Positions 20,065 to 28,613 are shown, counted from the first letter of the stretch. The stretch: 64,000 nucleotides of DNA from Chitinibacter bivalviorum (GCF_013403565.1 NZ_CP058627.1:3410001-3474000); one strand, 5' to 3'. Notes: generated by a model not told the origin, from the sequence alone. Program-made: numbers and translations.

Positions 20065-21179
20065 ATATTGCACTGGGTGCTACTCGCTTGAATCTGGCAT
20101 TAAATTCTGAGTGTGGTCATGATGGTATTGCAGTCTATACCCAAGGGTTAATGTCCACATTACCCCTTTCAATTATTACGCCAGCTATTTTTGCTAGTGA
20201 TCCAAATGAATATTTAGCTGGGAACGTGCATGCCTTAGGTGGTTTTGCATCATTTTCTGTCAGAAGTTTCTTGCGTGGATCTTTATTTAACCCATTTTGC
20301 AGTGATAATCAGCCAGATCTTTTTCATGCTACTGATCATTTTATCCCTCGATTGCCGAAAACTCCTGTGCTTGCAAATATACATGACGCTGTAAGTTTAA
20401 TGCGACCCGATTGGGTTTCCGGGGGGTGGGAGCGGCCAGCGAAAAACCTAATTGTAAAGCGTATGCTAAATTGGGCTGATCATTATCTTGCAGACTCAAG
20501 TGCCGTGGTTTCAGATCTTGCTAGTTATGTTGGTATTGATGAAAATAAAATTTCGGTGGTTCCTTTGGGGGTTGACTCGAAATACTACCAACAAATACCG
20601 CTTGAAAAGCGTGCTGATTTCTTCACGAATTTAGGACTACCTCGTTCATTTTTTCTTTTCGTTGGGACATTGCAACCACGTAAAAATATAGGACGGATTC
20701 TGGCGGCACATGCTTGCCTTGATTCTGCTCTTAGGCGTGAAATGCCTCTAGTTTTTGTTGGGAAGATAGGTTGGAAATTCGAAAAAGAATTGATTGAACT
20801 TCGGCGAGCTATTGATAAGCGCCAAGCTTATTGGTTTCAAAATGTTGATGACATGGGTAAGCAAATCTTATTGCAATCAGCGCTAGCCTTGGTCTTTCCA
20901 TCGCTCTACGAAGGATTTGGCTTGCCGATCCTAGAAGCATTTGCCAGTGGGCTTCCGGTAATCACAAGTAATGTCAGTGCAATGCCCGAGGTGGCTGGTG
21001 ATGCTGCATTACTTGTGAATCCACTTGATGTAGAAGACATTGCCTTTGCGATGCAGCGCATCGCAGAGTCGCCAACCCTCGCTTTTGAATTGAGTGAAAA
21101 GGGGCGGGTAAGGTCGCGTGAATTTACTTGGCAAAAAACGGCAGAACAAACCATGGCGGTGTACCGGGAGATGATGTGA
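20061..21179 (+). CDS. GT4 family glycosyltransferase
   Basis: 372 residues with a GT-B fold. The donor-site segments GTLQPRKNIGRIL (near 205) and EGFGLPILE (EX7E, near 290) are intact. In the middle are FHATDHFIPRLP and NIHDAVSLMRPDW, usual in mannosyl- or rhamnosyltransferases of O-antigen loci. No signal or membrane segment. It overlaps rmd by 4 nt and the next gene by 4 nt, so it is translationally coupled to both. It is probably the WbpY- or WbpZ-like D-rhamnosyltransferase, by analogy. Confidence 0.85.
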   Translation: MNIALGATRLNLALNSECGHDGIAVYTQGLMSTLPLSIITPAIFASDPNEYLAGNVHALGGFASFSVRSFLRGSLFNPFCSDNQPDLFHATDHFIPRLPKTPVLANIHDAVSLMRPDWVSGGWERPAKNLIVKRMLNWADHYLADSSAVVSDLASYVGIDENKISVVPLGVDSKYYQQIPLEKRADFFTNLGLPRSFFLFVGTLQPRKNIGRILAAHACLDSALRREMPLVFVGKIGWKFEKELIELRRAIDKRQAYWFQNVDDMGKQILLQSALALVFPSLYEGFGLPILEAFASGLPVITSNVSAMPEVAGDAALLVNPLDVEDIAFAMQRIAESPTLAFELSEKGRVRSREFTWQKTAEQTMAVYREMM

Positions 21180-22300
21180 AAGCCAAAATCAAGGTTTTAC
21201 ATCTTTGCAAAACGTATTATCCAGATACCTTTGGTGGTGTCGAGCAGGTAGTGCGTACTTTATGCCAATATTCGGACCTCCACCATATTGAGGCTGCGAT
21301 TTGCACGGTTTCACCCAGTGCTCAATCCATCAGTTTGGCTGTTGAGGAGGGGTGTCAGGTTTGGCGATTCCCTGAAACTTTGTCGCTGGCCTCATCTCCA
21401 TTTAGTGCCTCCCTTTTTATGCAATTTCATGCGCTGGCAAAAAAGTATGATGTCATTCACTGCCATTTTCCGTGGCCATTTGCTGATTTATTGGTGCTGT
21501 TACGGCCGATGGGGTGTCGTCTATTGATTACTTATCATAGTGATGTGGTTCGTCAAAAATATTTGGGGCGTATATATTCTCCGTTGCAGCAACGATTTCT
21601 GAGTCAAGCCCGTGCCGTCGTTGCGACTAGTGATAATTATGTTGCCAGTAGTCCAGTACTGCAGCGATTTGTAAAGAAGGTGCAGACCATCCCCTTGGGG
21701 ATGGATTTTCCCGGTTGGGCGCTTGGCCCTAGGCGCGAGGTGGTACATCTGCCAAGTGCGACACCCTATTTTGTGTTTATAGGTGGTTTTCGGTATTACA
21801 AAGGCTTGAAGTATTTATTAGAAGCCATGTCGCAGGTGAACGCGCATCTGGTTCTGATTGGGGACGGGGCTGATCGCAACTCGTACGAAATATTAGCTGA
21901 TCACTATGCGCCAGGCCGTGTGCATTTTTTGGGGGCGGTAGATGATAGGGCCAAATTTGCAGTACTGGCCGATGCATATGCTTTTGTATTTCCTTCTCAT
22001 GTGCGATCCGAGGCCTATGGCTTGGGTCTGGTAGAGGCTGCGATGATGGGTAAAGCAATGATTAGTTGCGAAATGGGGACAGGTACTAGTTTTGTGAATG
22101 TGAATGGACTGACTGGCTTGACCGTCCCACCTGCCAATGTCGATGCTTTGGCAAAAGCTATGAGGCAAATGCTGGCACAGCCCGAATTGGTTGAGCAGAT
22201 GGGGGAAAATGCACTGCACCGTTATACCACTGAGCTTACTGCTGCAAAAATGGCGGGTGCTTATGCCGATTTGTATACCCGCTTATTGCAGACCGAATAA
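21176..22300 (+). CDS. GT4 family glycosyltransferase
   Basis: About 374 residues from GTG 21176, preceded by GGGAG; the open frame begins at 21128, but the extra residues lie inside the previous gene. The N terminus has VLHLCKTYYPDTFGGVEQVV, the acceptor-side loop common in GT4 mannosyltransferases. HCHFPWPFAD follows near residue 90 and the EX7E motif is EAYGLGLVE near 285. Together with the two preceding GT4 genes this makes the three transferases needed for a three-linkage homopolymer. The specific linkage cannot be told from sequence. Confidence 0.85.
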   Translation: MKAKIKVLHLCKTYYPDTFGGVEQVVRTLCQYSDLHHIEAAICTVSPSAQSISLAVEEGCQVWRFPETLSLASSPFSASLFMQFHALAKKYDVIHCHFPWPFADLLVLLRPMGCRLLITYHSDVVRQKYLGRIYSPLQQRFLSQARAVVATSDNYVASSPVLQRFVKKVQTIPLGMDFPGWALGPRREVVHLPSATPYFVFIGGFRYYKGLKYLLEAMSQVNAHLVLIGDGADRNSYEILADHYAPGRVHFLGAVDDRAKFAVLADAYAFVFPSHVRSEAYGLGLVEAAMMGKAMISCEMGTGTSFVNVNGLTGLTVPPANVDALAKAMRQMLAQPELVEQMGENALHRYTTELTAAKMAGAYADLYTRLLQTE

Positions 22301-22306
22301 TCCACT

Positions 22307-23389
22307 ATGCAGGCCTTATTACTTTCTTTTTTTGTTTCTTTCCTGATTTCATTGCTGATTGTGCGCTTTGAGCGCTGGCATGTTGCGTATTCAGGAGACA
22401 ATCGCTTGCAGGGGGCTCAGAAATTCCATAGCAAGGTAGTTCCGCGAGTAGGCGGTTTGGCTATTTTTCTGGGTATCTTATCAGCCTCTGCCTTGGTTTT
22501 TCTAAAGGGGCAGCCTGAAGGCTTTTCTTTATTGCATATGCTGGCTCTGGTGGGGATTGTTTTTCTGGTTGGCTTATTGGAAGATTTGACCAAAAGTTTG
22601 GGAATTCTGACTCGCCTTACGGGGATGCTTGCAGCGGCATTATTTGCCTGCCTGACAATGGGAGCCATCGTTACTCAGATTGGCTGGCCTTGGTTTGATA
22701 TGTTGCTCGGCATACCCATCGTTGCGATAGTTTTTACGGTGCTGGGTTTGGTTGGGGTGACAAATTCAATCAATATTATTGATGGCTATCATGGCCTAGC
22801 GGCGGTGGTTTCAATCCTGATATTGAGCGCATTAGCCTACGTGGGGTATACGGTTGGAGATCGCCTGATATGGAGTTTTGCCATCATTACTGTCGGGGGT
22901 ATTGCGGGATTTCTGATTTGGAACTACCCACGTGGTCTTATCTTTCTGGGAGATGGTGGTGCTTACCTATTGGGTTTCGGCATTGCGTTAACGTCGGTTT
23001 TATTGGTTGCCCGTAATCCTCAGGTGTCGGCTTGGTTTCCAATGTTGTTGGTGATTTATCCAGTCATTGAGACTTTATTTTCTATATACAGAAAGTGGAT
23101 TTATCGTGGTAGATCGCCCTTGCTACCAGATGGAATACATTTGCATATGCTGCTGTACAAAAGGGTCGTTCGATGGGCCGCAGGTGCTGGTGCTGCTAAT
23201 GATAGGAGAAATGCGAATACGTCACCGTATTTGTGGCTGCTAACATCACTTGCTGTTTTTCCAGCTGTAGCGTTTTGGTATTTACCCTTGATGTTGCAGT
23301 TTTCAACGGGTCTCTATGTGGTGTTATATCTCTATTTATATCAATCACTAATCCGATTTAAAACGCCTCGCTGGCTACGTCATCATTGA
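22307..23389 (+). CDS. WecA/WbpL-like undecaprenyl-phosphate glycosylphosphotransferase
   Basis: 360 residues with about ten membrane helices. Signatures of the MraY/WecA superfamily are present: FHSKVVPRVGGLAIFLG near residue 40, SINIIDGYHGLA near 155 (Asp-rich loop), FLGDGGAYLLG near 215 and HLHMLLYKR near 280. It would load the first sugar phosphate on undecaprenyl phosphate and so start glycan assembly for the exporter. Last gene of the cluster; its stop overlaps the stop of the convergent gene by 7 nt. Confidence 0.9.
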   Translation: MQALLLSFFVSFLISLLIVRFERWHVAYSGDNRLQGAQKFHSKVVPRVGGLAIFLGILSASALVFLKGQPEGFSLLHMLALVGIVFLVGLLEDLTKSLGILTRLTGMLAAALFACLTMGAIVTQIGWPWFDMLLGIPIVAIVFTVLGLVGVTNSINIIDGYHGLAAVVSILILSALAYVGYTVGDRLIWSFAIITVGGIAGFLIWNYPRGLIFLGDGGAYLLGFGIALTSVLLVARNPQVSAWFPMLLVIYPVIETLFSIYRKWIYRGRSPLLPDGIHLHMLLYKRVVRWAAGAGAANDRRNANTSPYLWLLTSLAVFPAVAFWYLPLMLQFSTGLYVVLYLYLYQSLIRFKTPRWLRHH

Positions 23390-25113
23390 TACATTTCAAT
23401 GATGCTTGAAGCTTTGCGAGAATCTATCCTGCTTTTTGCTGCGGTTGATTTATTAAATTCAGAAATGGTCCATGTCGCAAGTTGCGGATAGGAATGTATT
23501 GAAAATGCCATTAGAGCTCTGGATTGTTCTGGATGGCCTTCTTGATGTGAGATCACCGCCTCGCAAAGTAAAGACTGGGGCGTTGGTCTGTAATTATTTA
23601 TTTTCTTGCAGAGATTCCGCGCATTGTTGATTTGAACCGTTGGTGATCTCCAGTGCGATAGCAGCATGTTGTGAACATGATAGTCAACGAGAAAATTATC
23701 TCTATAGTGTTCTAATTGTGGAATATGCGCCCTATTTTCTTTCCATATCCAGCCAGGTGCAGATACAGGAAGAAGTGTTATCATTAAATAAACAGAATAT
23801 ATGACCAGCCCAGAGCCAATTATTCCTGATGCCGGATAGAAAATATTCGGAATGGAAATATTACTCGTTGATTTGATCGGACCGAAGAGGGTTATTAAGA
23901 TTATAAAGATGGCCAAATATTGGAAATTCCATAACGGATATTCAACCATGGATTGTATGCAAAGTACGGCTAGAAGAGCCATGGCAGCTAGTGCATCAGT
24001 TTGCTTTTCGTACCAAATATGCCAAATTAGGTATAAAAATCCAAGTAGTATCGGAATGGCGAAAAGGCCATATTCGACAAATAATTGCAAAATTGCATTG
24101 TGAGTATTTGTCCTTAAAAAGGTCGGCCAATCATTGAGGTGTGAATACTCTTTGCCCTGGATTATATTTTGCTGTTCAAGTGCAAATCCGTCCCATCCAA
24201 TGCCTAGTATTGGGTGTTTGATGATCGATTGTACACTCATTTTTAATTCATAAAGGCGAACGTTGTTGGCTGCGTGATCCATATTTGTAACAACCCGGGC
24301 AATCGCACTGTTTCTTTCTGTATTCGTCTTTATCTCATTTGTGTTTGCTTGGGGCATTATCAGTAGCAATGGGAATAGCATCACAGATAAATTGATTGCC
24401 CATATGATTAATAGTTTATTGCATAGGCGTTGAATATCAACTTCGGCTTTGAATGGTTTCGATAGTAGGCAGAATGGTAGCAGGGCGAGTAGGTATAAAA
24501 AGCTGGCACGAGATCCGCCTAATGCAGCCCCTATTGCAAGGAGGGTTGTGAGAGGAAGAGCATAATGATCTTTTATTTTTTTTTTATTCCAAAGATATGC
24601 AAGCGCAATGCTTCCTAGTGTAAGGTATTGGACATATAAATTGCGCTGGTTAATAAAGCCATAAATAGGAAGATTGTTGTCGTCAAAGTAGGAGATAAAC
24701 CACTGCAAGATTCCAAATAAAGCATTTGCACTTGCACCCAGCAGTAGACCTTTGCATAAGTAGTCAAATAATTGGGTTTTGTTGTTGTAATTGGTAATTG
24801 CGAGGCTAAAAATGGCAAGTGAAATAACGCCTATTAATGCGGGTAGCCAGCTAGAGCTAAAGGGGCGATAATGTATGAATGGGGTGATGGCAATGAGGCT
24901 GGCTAAATACACTAGGCCATAAAATACCCATGGTATTGGCGATGAGTAGGTTTTATCGGTTTTGTATAAGATAAGACCCAGTGAAATTAAAGCAAAGCTG
25001 CTTAATATTTGGGTCAAATCTGGTAGCGCCTGAAAATTTGCAGAGGCACAAAATGGAAGTGAAACGATTAAACTGATAATAAAGGGGAAATATTTTTTAT
25101 TATTGGGTGTCAA
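23383..25113 (-). CDS. O-antigen ligase / PglL-like oligosaccharyltransferase
   Basis: 576 residues, with about 11 membrane helices in the first 430 and a C-terminal soluble tail. GFINQRNLYVQYL near residue 155 resembles the PglL N-terminal motif. HPILGIGWDGF near 300, followed by NTHNAILQLFVEYG near 335, is the Wzy_C signature shared by WaaL ligases and PglL. The enzyme would transfer lipid-linked glycan to lipid A core or to a pilin. Coupling (14-nt overlap) to the ABC genes and nearness to pilins favour pilin glycosylation, but WaaL activity on the adjacent O antigen is possible. Notably AT-rich. Confidence 0.8.
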   Translation of the reverse strand: MTPNNKKYFPFIISLIVSLPFCASANFQALPDLTQILSSFALISLGLILYKTDKTYSSPIPWVFYGLVYLASLIAITPFIHYRPFSSSWLPALIGVISLAIFSLAITNYNNKTQLFDYLCKGLLLGASANALFGILQWFISYFDDNNLPIYGFINQRNLYVQYLTLGSIALAYLWNKKKIKDHYALPLTTLLAIGAALGGSRASFLYLLALLPFCLLSKPFKAEVDIQRLCNKLLIIWAINLSVMLFPLLLIMPQANTNEIKTNTERNSAIARVVTNMDHAANNVRLYELKMSVQSIIKHPILGIGWDGFALEQQNIIQGKEYSHLNDWPTFLRTNTHNAILQLFVEYGLFAIPILLGFLYLIWHIWYEKQTDALAAMALLAVLCIQSMVEYPLWNFQYLAIFIILITLFGPIKSTSNISIPNIFYPASGIIGSGLVIYSVYLMITLLPVSAPGWIWKENRAHIPQLEHYRDNFLVDYHVHNMLLSHWRSPTVQINNARNLCKKINNYRPTPQSLLCEAVISHQEGHPEQSRALMAFSIHSYPQLATWTISEFNKSTAAKSRIDSRKASSIIEMYQ

Positions 25114-25999
25114 TTTTTATCAGATCCAAAAAGGCTTGTTCTAATGTGGTTGTGGAGCGGACTTCATGAATTTCATGCCCAGCCTTTTCGAGTGCTTCTA
25201 AAGTGGCCCATAAGACTGAACGTTTTATTTCACCTTGCCAGCGCAACAAGCCTTGATGCTGCATGCCTGCGACTTCATTTTTCCCATAGCTTGTAATCAA
25301 TACCGTGGCTTCATCGCCCAGTAATTCAGCAGGGCTGCGCACAGTACGCAATTTACCCTTATGAATAAGGCCATATCGGTCCGCTAGGCGTTCAACATCG
25401 TATAACACGTGGGATGAGAAAAATATAGATCCACCTTGGCTTCGATATTCAGCCAAGATGTCTAAAACCAATTTTCGACCTAGTGGATCTAGGCCTGACA
25501 GTGGCTCATCCAGAATAAGTAATTTTGGTTGAATCGCCATTGCGTGGGCTAAGGCGGTGCGTTGTGTCATCCCTTTTGAAAAGCTGCGAAGCGGTTTGTT
25601 CGCAACATTGGCAATATCATAACGTTCAAGCCATTTCAGACAATGAGTACGCAAATTGTCTGTTTTTACATTATGAAAATGGCAGCCAGACTCTAGAATA
25701 TCTAGAGGAGTCAGATAATCGTTGAGAAGCGCACTTTCAGGTACATAAGCAATACCAGTGCGTGAATCGGCATCACGAACGTCTTTACCATAAAGTTGCG
25801 CACTGCCACTGCTCGCCTGTAATAGCCCCATTATGATTTTGATGGTTGTGCTTTTCCCTGCGCCATTGGGCCCTACAAAACCGAATACTTCACCCTGTTG
25901 GATTTCTAAATTCAGAGCACTTAGAGCTACGGATTCCTTTCCCCAGAGGCTGCGATAGGATTTACTTAGATTGGATAGTTCAATAGCTGGCGTTGTCAT
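25100..25999 (-). CDS. ABC transporter ATP-binding protein
   Basis: 299 residues. Walker A GPNGAGKST near residue 43, signature FSKGMTQR near 138 and Walker B LLILDEPLSGLD near 157 are intact, with the usual C-terminal extension of ABC-2 exporter ATPases. It overlaps the upstream helical-repeat gene by 4 nt and the ligase-like gene by 14 nt. In Myxococcus xanthus the pilGHI genes, which include an ABC ATPase and permease, are required for pilus assembly or export; a PilH-like role is inferred only from the pilins next door. Confidence 0.9.
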   Translation of the reverse strand: MTTPAIELSNLSKSYRSLWGKESVALSALNLEIQQGEVFGFVGPNGAGKSTTIKIIMGLLQASSGSAQLYGKDVRDADSRTGIAYVPESALLNDYLTPLDILESGCHFHNVKTDNLRTHCLKWLERYDIANVANKPLRSFSKGMTQRTALAHAMAIQPKLLILDEPLSGLDPLGRKLVLDILAEYRSQGGSIFFSSHVLYDVERLADRYGLIHKGKLRTVRSPAELLGDEATVLITSYGKNEVAGMQHQGLLRWQGEIKRSVLWATLEALEKAGHEIHEVRSTTTLEQAFLDLIKIDTQ

Positions 26000-26853
26000 G
26001 GTTTTTTGTTTACCGCGTTGCCCAAGATGGGTGTGCCTTGTTGATCAATCTCATAGCCTAGTCCGGTTGGATCTAGAGGGATTGATTCTAACAAGCCAGA
26101 GTTTACAAAATCGCTTAATTCTTTTGCGGGTTTTTTCTTGAGCTTAATAAACTGTGTGGCGGCGATTTTTAAAGTGGCGAGCCCTTCTAGCCTAGAGATC
26201 CGCTGTTCAAGGTATTTTCGTAATGCGGGATCTCGGGATTGTTTGTGCATTGCTCGGACAATATTGATGGCCTCCTGGGTGTCTGGCGCTTTTTCATACC
26301 AGCGTGCCGCTATTGCGAATAGTGCCTGCTGATTCCCCCCGTTTGTTCTTTTGGCCGCCTCTTCTATGTAGCGAGCGCCACCGATGGTGTCGTGTAAAAA
26401 ATAGCGCAGATTGAAGCCATAATAGAATGGAGGGTAAAGATCAAATTGGCGGTGATCCATGGCCCGTTTCAATACTTGCTGCGCTGCAGGAACGGCATTT
26501 TGCCAACTGAGTGTTGCGGCAGCTAGATAGTAATTGTCTTCATGTGCTGGATTGAATGTGGCTGCTTCTGTTTGTAATTTGGCTTGTGTGTTTACAGTGA
26601 TTTGATCGGGTTGATAGCTCACCATTATGGCGCGAAAGACGTTAATGTTCGCTGCAAGATAACGATCCCCTGCTGAAGTCAGTAACTGCACCTCGACTGG
26701 CATTGCAATCGTTAGATTATCATCCTGTGTTTTGACGCTGCGATGTTGATTAAGATGGACACTGCCGATTGAATGCAGTAATAAGCCAATCGCCAGCAGA
26801 GTAATTATGCAGATTAATTCTTTACTGCTTGAGGTGAAAATTCTTCTTGCCAT
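25996..26853 (-). CDS. Membrane-anchored helical-repeat protein, unknown
   Basis: 285 residues: one N-terminal hydrophobic anchor (about residues 12-30), then a long alpha-helical region resembling TPR repeats (YYLAAATLSWQNAVPAAQQVLKRA is one helix pair; further helices lie around 150-200). The C terminus carries LESIPLDPTGLGYEIDQQG, a motif seen at the end of some periplasmic TPR proteins. It sits between the permease (1 nt away) and the ATPase (4-nt overlap), so it probably works with them on the periplasmic side. I cannot name it. Confidence 0.75.
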   Translation of the reverse strand: MARRIFTSSSKELICIITLLAIGLLLHSIGSVHLNQHRSVKTQDDNLTIAMPVEVQLLTSAGDRYLAANINVFRAIMVSYQPDQITVNTQAKLQTEAATFNPAHEDNYYLAAATLSWQNAVPAAQQVLKRAMDHRQFDLYPPFYYGFNLRYFLHDTIGGARYIEEAAKRTNGGNQQALFAIAARWYEKAPDTQEAINIVRAMHKQSRDPALRKYLEQRISRLEGLATLKIAATQFIKLKKKPAKELSDFVNSGLLESIPLDPTGLGYEIDQQGTPILGNAVNKKP

Positions 26854-26854
26854 T

Positions 26855-27661
26855 TTAATTAAGGGCTCTGCGGCGGAAAATCTGCATTGCCAGTGCGGTA
26901 AATATTAAAGTATAGCCAGAAGCCATGATTAATGCGGCTTTGGGTTCAAGCCCTGCCCAATTGCTATATAAAACGGCTTGTCGCCAATCTAAAGCACTTA
27001 AATCAGGTAGTAGCCAGCGCAAAAAATTGGCAATGGGAATAAATGTGGTTGTGTATTCGGGATCTACTGAGTCGCTAAATTGTAAAAAATTAAGTGTCGC
27101 GGCGAGTCCTCTGCCTGCCAATGAAAACATTAATCCAAGGCCGATTGCTAGAAATGGGGTGGTACTAATGCAAGCCATGCAAACGGTAAATGCCAGGATG
27201 ACGATAGATTCGAGCCAAAGACCCATAATGGTTATCGGGAATGCGCTTAAGTTAGGCTGAACCAGCCCGATGTAGCCCCAGTTGGCATACTTGGCAATAA
27301 GCGCCAATGGCATCGCAAATAAAATAGCGGCGAACAAAAGTAATAGTGCAATGCCCACTAATTTACCAGCTAAAAATATGCTGCGCGCGCAAGGATAGGA
27401 GAGCGACCAATGTACGGTTTTTCGATCCAGGTCTTTTTGCAGTAATTCTTGCGTCCACGCCAAGGCAAGGAACATCAGTCCTATACGAACGCCGGAATAT
27501 CCCACATCTAGACTTACAATCACAGGCTGTCTACCGGAAAATGAGCCGGCAAGATAGGCTACGCCCAATAGCAGCCCTTCAATAAATAAAATGAGCCAAA
27601 TTGCGCGATTGCGCACCCCGGATAGAATTGTGAGCTTGGTAAATAAATATAGGTTTTTCAC
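26855..27661 (-). CDS. ABC-2 type permease
   Basis: About 268 residues starting at GTG 27661, giving MKNLYLFTK. The open frame continues up to 27736 through a perfect terminator hairpin, so the longer start is unlikely. Six hydrophobic segments; RNRAIWLILFIEGLLLG at the N terminus is typical of ABC-2 permeases. First gene of a coupled four-gene operon with the anchored repeat protein, ATPase and ligase-like protein. No strong ribosome-binding site precedes the GTG. A PilI-like partner in pilus biogenesis is a hypothesis. Confidence 0.75.
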   Translation of the reverse strand: MKNLYLFTKLTILSGVRNRAIWLILFIEGLLLGVAYLAGSFSGRQPVIVSLDVGYSGVRIGLMFLALAWTQELLQKDLDRKTVHWSLSYPCARSIFLAGKLVGIALLLLFAAILFAMPLALIAKYANWGYIGLVQPNLSAFPITIMGLWLESIVILAFTVCMACISTTPFLAIGLGLMFSLAGRGLAATLNFLQFSDSVDPEYTTTFIPIANFLRWLLPDLSALDWRQAVLYSNWAGLEPKAALIMASGYTLIFTALAMQIFRRRALN

Positions 27662-27704
27662 GGAAACGTTATAAATGTTATGATGCCTTTGAGATTTTAC
27701 ACAC

Positions 27705-27733
27705 AAAAAATGGTCACACAGTGACCATTTTTT
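27705..27733 (-). terminator. Bidirectional terminator after the pilin-associated gene
   Basis: A perfect 13-bp inverted repeat (27705-27717 with 27721-27733) and a 3-nt loop: AAAAAATGGTCAC then GTGACCATTTTTT. It ends the pilin/secreted-protein transcript and separates it from the ABC operon. Confidence 0.9.
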
Positions 27734-27766
27734 CATTATTTTAGCTTTACTCTAAACTAAATAATA

Positions 27767-28120
27767 TTATGAGCAACCGGCAACCGTTGCTGCTTTAGCT
27801 ACGCAACCTGTGCTTGGGCAGGCACTTGATACATTTGGTGATGCGCCGTTGGTGTTGCCGCCGAAGTAGTTTTTACCTTTCTTTGATGATGCACAAACAC
27901 CGACTTGTACTGCGTCTTCCATTGCTGCTAAGTGGGTGTTGGCAGAGCATGTTGGTGTAAAGCCGGCTTGCAGGTAGCCTGTGGCGCTTGTCGTTACTGC
28001 TGTGCCGTTGCCTGCACCTGTTGCAGCGCAGAGAGCCGTTGATGAGGTTAGTGTTGCAGCTGATGCAAAGTTTACCGACCCGGCAGCCAAAAGTGCCGCA
28101 ATAATAAAACGTGCTTTCAT
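27767..28120 (-). CDS. Small secreted cysteine-containing protein downstream of short pilins
   Basis: 117 residues. A clear Sec signal peptide (MKARFIIAALLAAGSVNFASA) is followed by about 95 residues rich in Ala, Thr, Ser and Gly with six cysteines, an even number fit for three disulfides. It follows the 60-residue pilin after only 22 nt with AGGAGAT as ribosome-binding site, so it is cotranscribed. In Geobacter sulfurreducens a short PilA-N is followed by a separate PilA-C (Spc) protein that completes the pilin. A similar partner role here is plausible by position, but I see no recognisable sequence similarity. Confidence 0.8.
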   Translation of the reverse strand: MKARFIIAALLAAGSVNFASAATLTSSTALCAATGAGNGTAVTTSATGYLQAGFTPTCSANTHLAAMEDAVQVGVCASSKKGKNYFGGNTNGASPNVSSACPSTGCVAKAATVAGCS

Positions 28121-28142
28121 GTCAATATCTCCTGATGGCCGA

Positions 28143-28325
28143 TTATTGGTTAGAGTTTGCAGATGCAGAAGTCAAGAAGTTGCGTGCGTCTGACTGAGCA
28201 GCTTTGTCTTCACCTTTTTTGGTGTATTCCGCAAATTGCGGAATCGCAATAGCAGCCAAAATGCCGATAATCGCAACCACGATCATCAACTCAATCAGTG
28301 TAAAGCCTTGTTGCAGTTTTTTCAT
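28143..28325 (-). CDS. Short type IV pilin, helix only (60 aa)
   Basis: 60 residues. The leader MKKLQQG precedes [20 protein letters not shown], a perfect class III prepilin with Glu at mature position 5. The mature chain is 53 residues and stops where the globular domain of a normal 150-residue pilin would begin. Aromatic residues fall at mature positions 1, 24, 27 and 43; positions 1, 24 and 27 match Geobacter PilA. AAGGAT lies before the ATG and a sigma-54 type promoter at 28376-28391. It is not a degenerate fragment: nearly the same short form is repeated upstream. Confidence 0.93.
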   Translation of the reverse strand: MKKLQQGFTLIELMIVVAIIGILAAIAIPQFAEYTKKGEDKAAQSDARNFLTSASANSNQ

Positions 28326-28375
28326 GATCTAAATCCTTATTGAAAGGGGTGGGGAATCCACTGTTTTTTATATTA

Positions 28376-28391
28376 AGCACAAAGTGTGCCA
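28376..28391 (-). promoter_or_regulatory. Sigma-54 (-24/-12) promoter of the 60-aa pilin
   Basis: Minus-strand TGGCACACTTTGTGCT matches the TGGCAC-N5-TTGCW form with GG and GC exactly 10 nt apart. The expected start point near 28365 leaves a 40-nt leader. It abuts the stop codon of the upstream pilin. Confidence 0.75.
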
Positions 28392-28392
28392 A

Positions 28393-28566
28393 CTAATTTG
28401 AAGCACCATTTACAGTTGCAGCAGTTAAGAAATTTCTAGCATCACTGAGCGCAGTCTTATCTTCTGCTTTTGTTGTGAACTCTGCATATTGCGGAATTGC
28501 AATGCTGGCAAGAATGCCGATGATGGCAACAACAATCATTAGCTCGATCAATGTAAAGCCTTTCAT
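28393..28566 (-). CDS. Short type IV pilin, helix only (57 aa)
   Basis: 57 residues, starting ATG with AAGGAG 6-7 nt upstream. The leader is just MKG, followed by [20 protein letters not shown], a canonical prepilin. The mature chain has 54 residues with aromatics at 1, 24, 27 and 43. About two thirds of the residues equal the 60-aa pilin downstream, including the SDARNFLT segment, so the two are a tandem duplication. It has its own sigma-54 type promoter at 28614-28629. Whether it forms filaments itself or co-assembles is unknown. Confidence 0.92.
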   Translation of the reverse strand: MKGFTLIELMIVVAIIGILASIAIPQYAEFTTKAEDKTALSDARNFLTAATVNGASN

Positions 28567-28613
28567 GTTGTTCTCCTTCAGGCGAATTGGCTTGGGTGCT
28601 GCTGTATGTGCTT

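Noticed and set aside
27662..27736. Longer start for the ABC-2 permease
   Set aside because: The extra codons run through a perfect terminator hairpin (27705-27733), and the added residues are not membrane-protein-like; GTG 27661 restores the normal N terminus.
28143..28566. Short pilins as pseudogene fragments of a normal pilin
   Set aside because: Two independent copies keep full prepilin motifs, ribosome-binding sites and sigma-54 promoters and end at the same point, and no globular-domain remnant follows in any frame.
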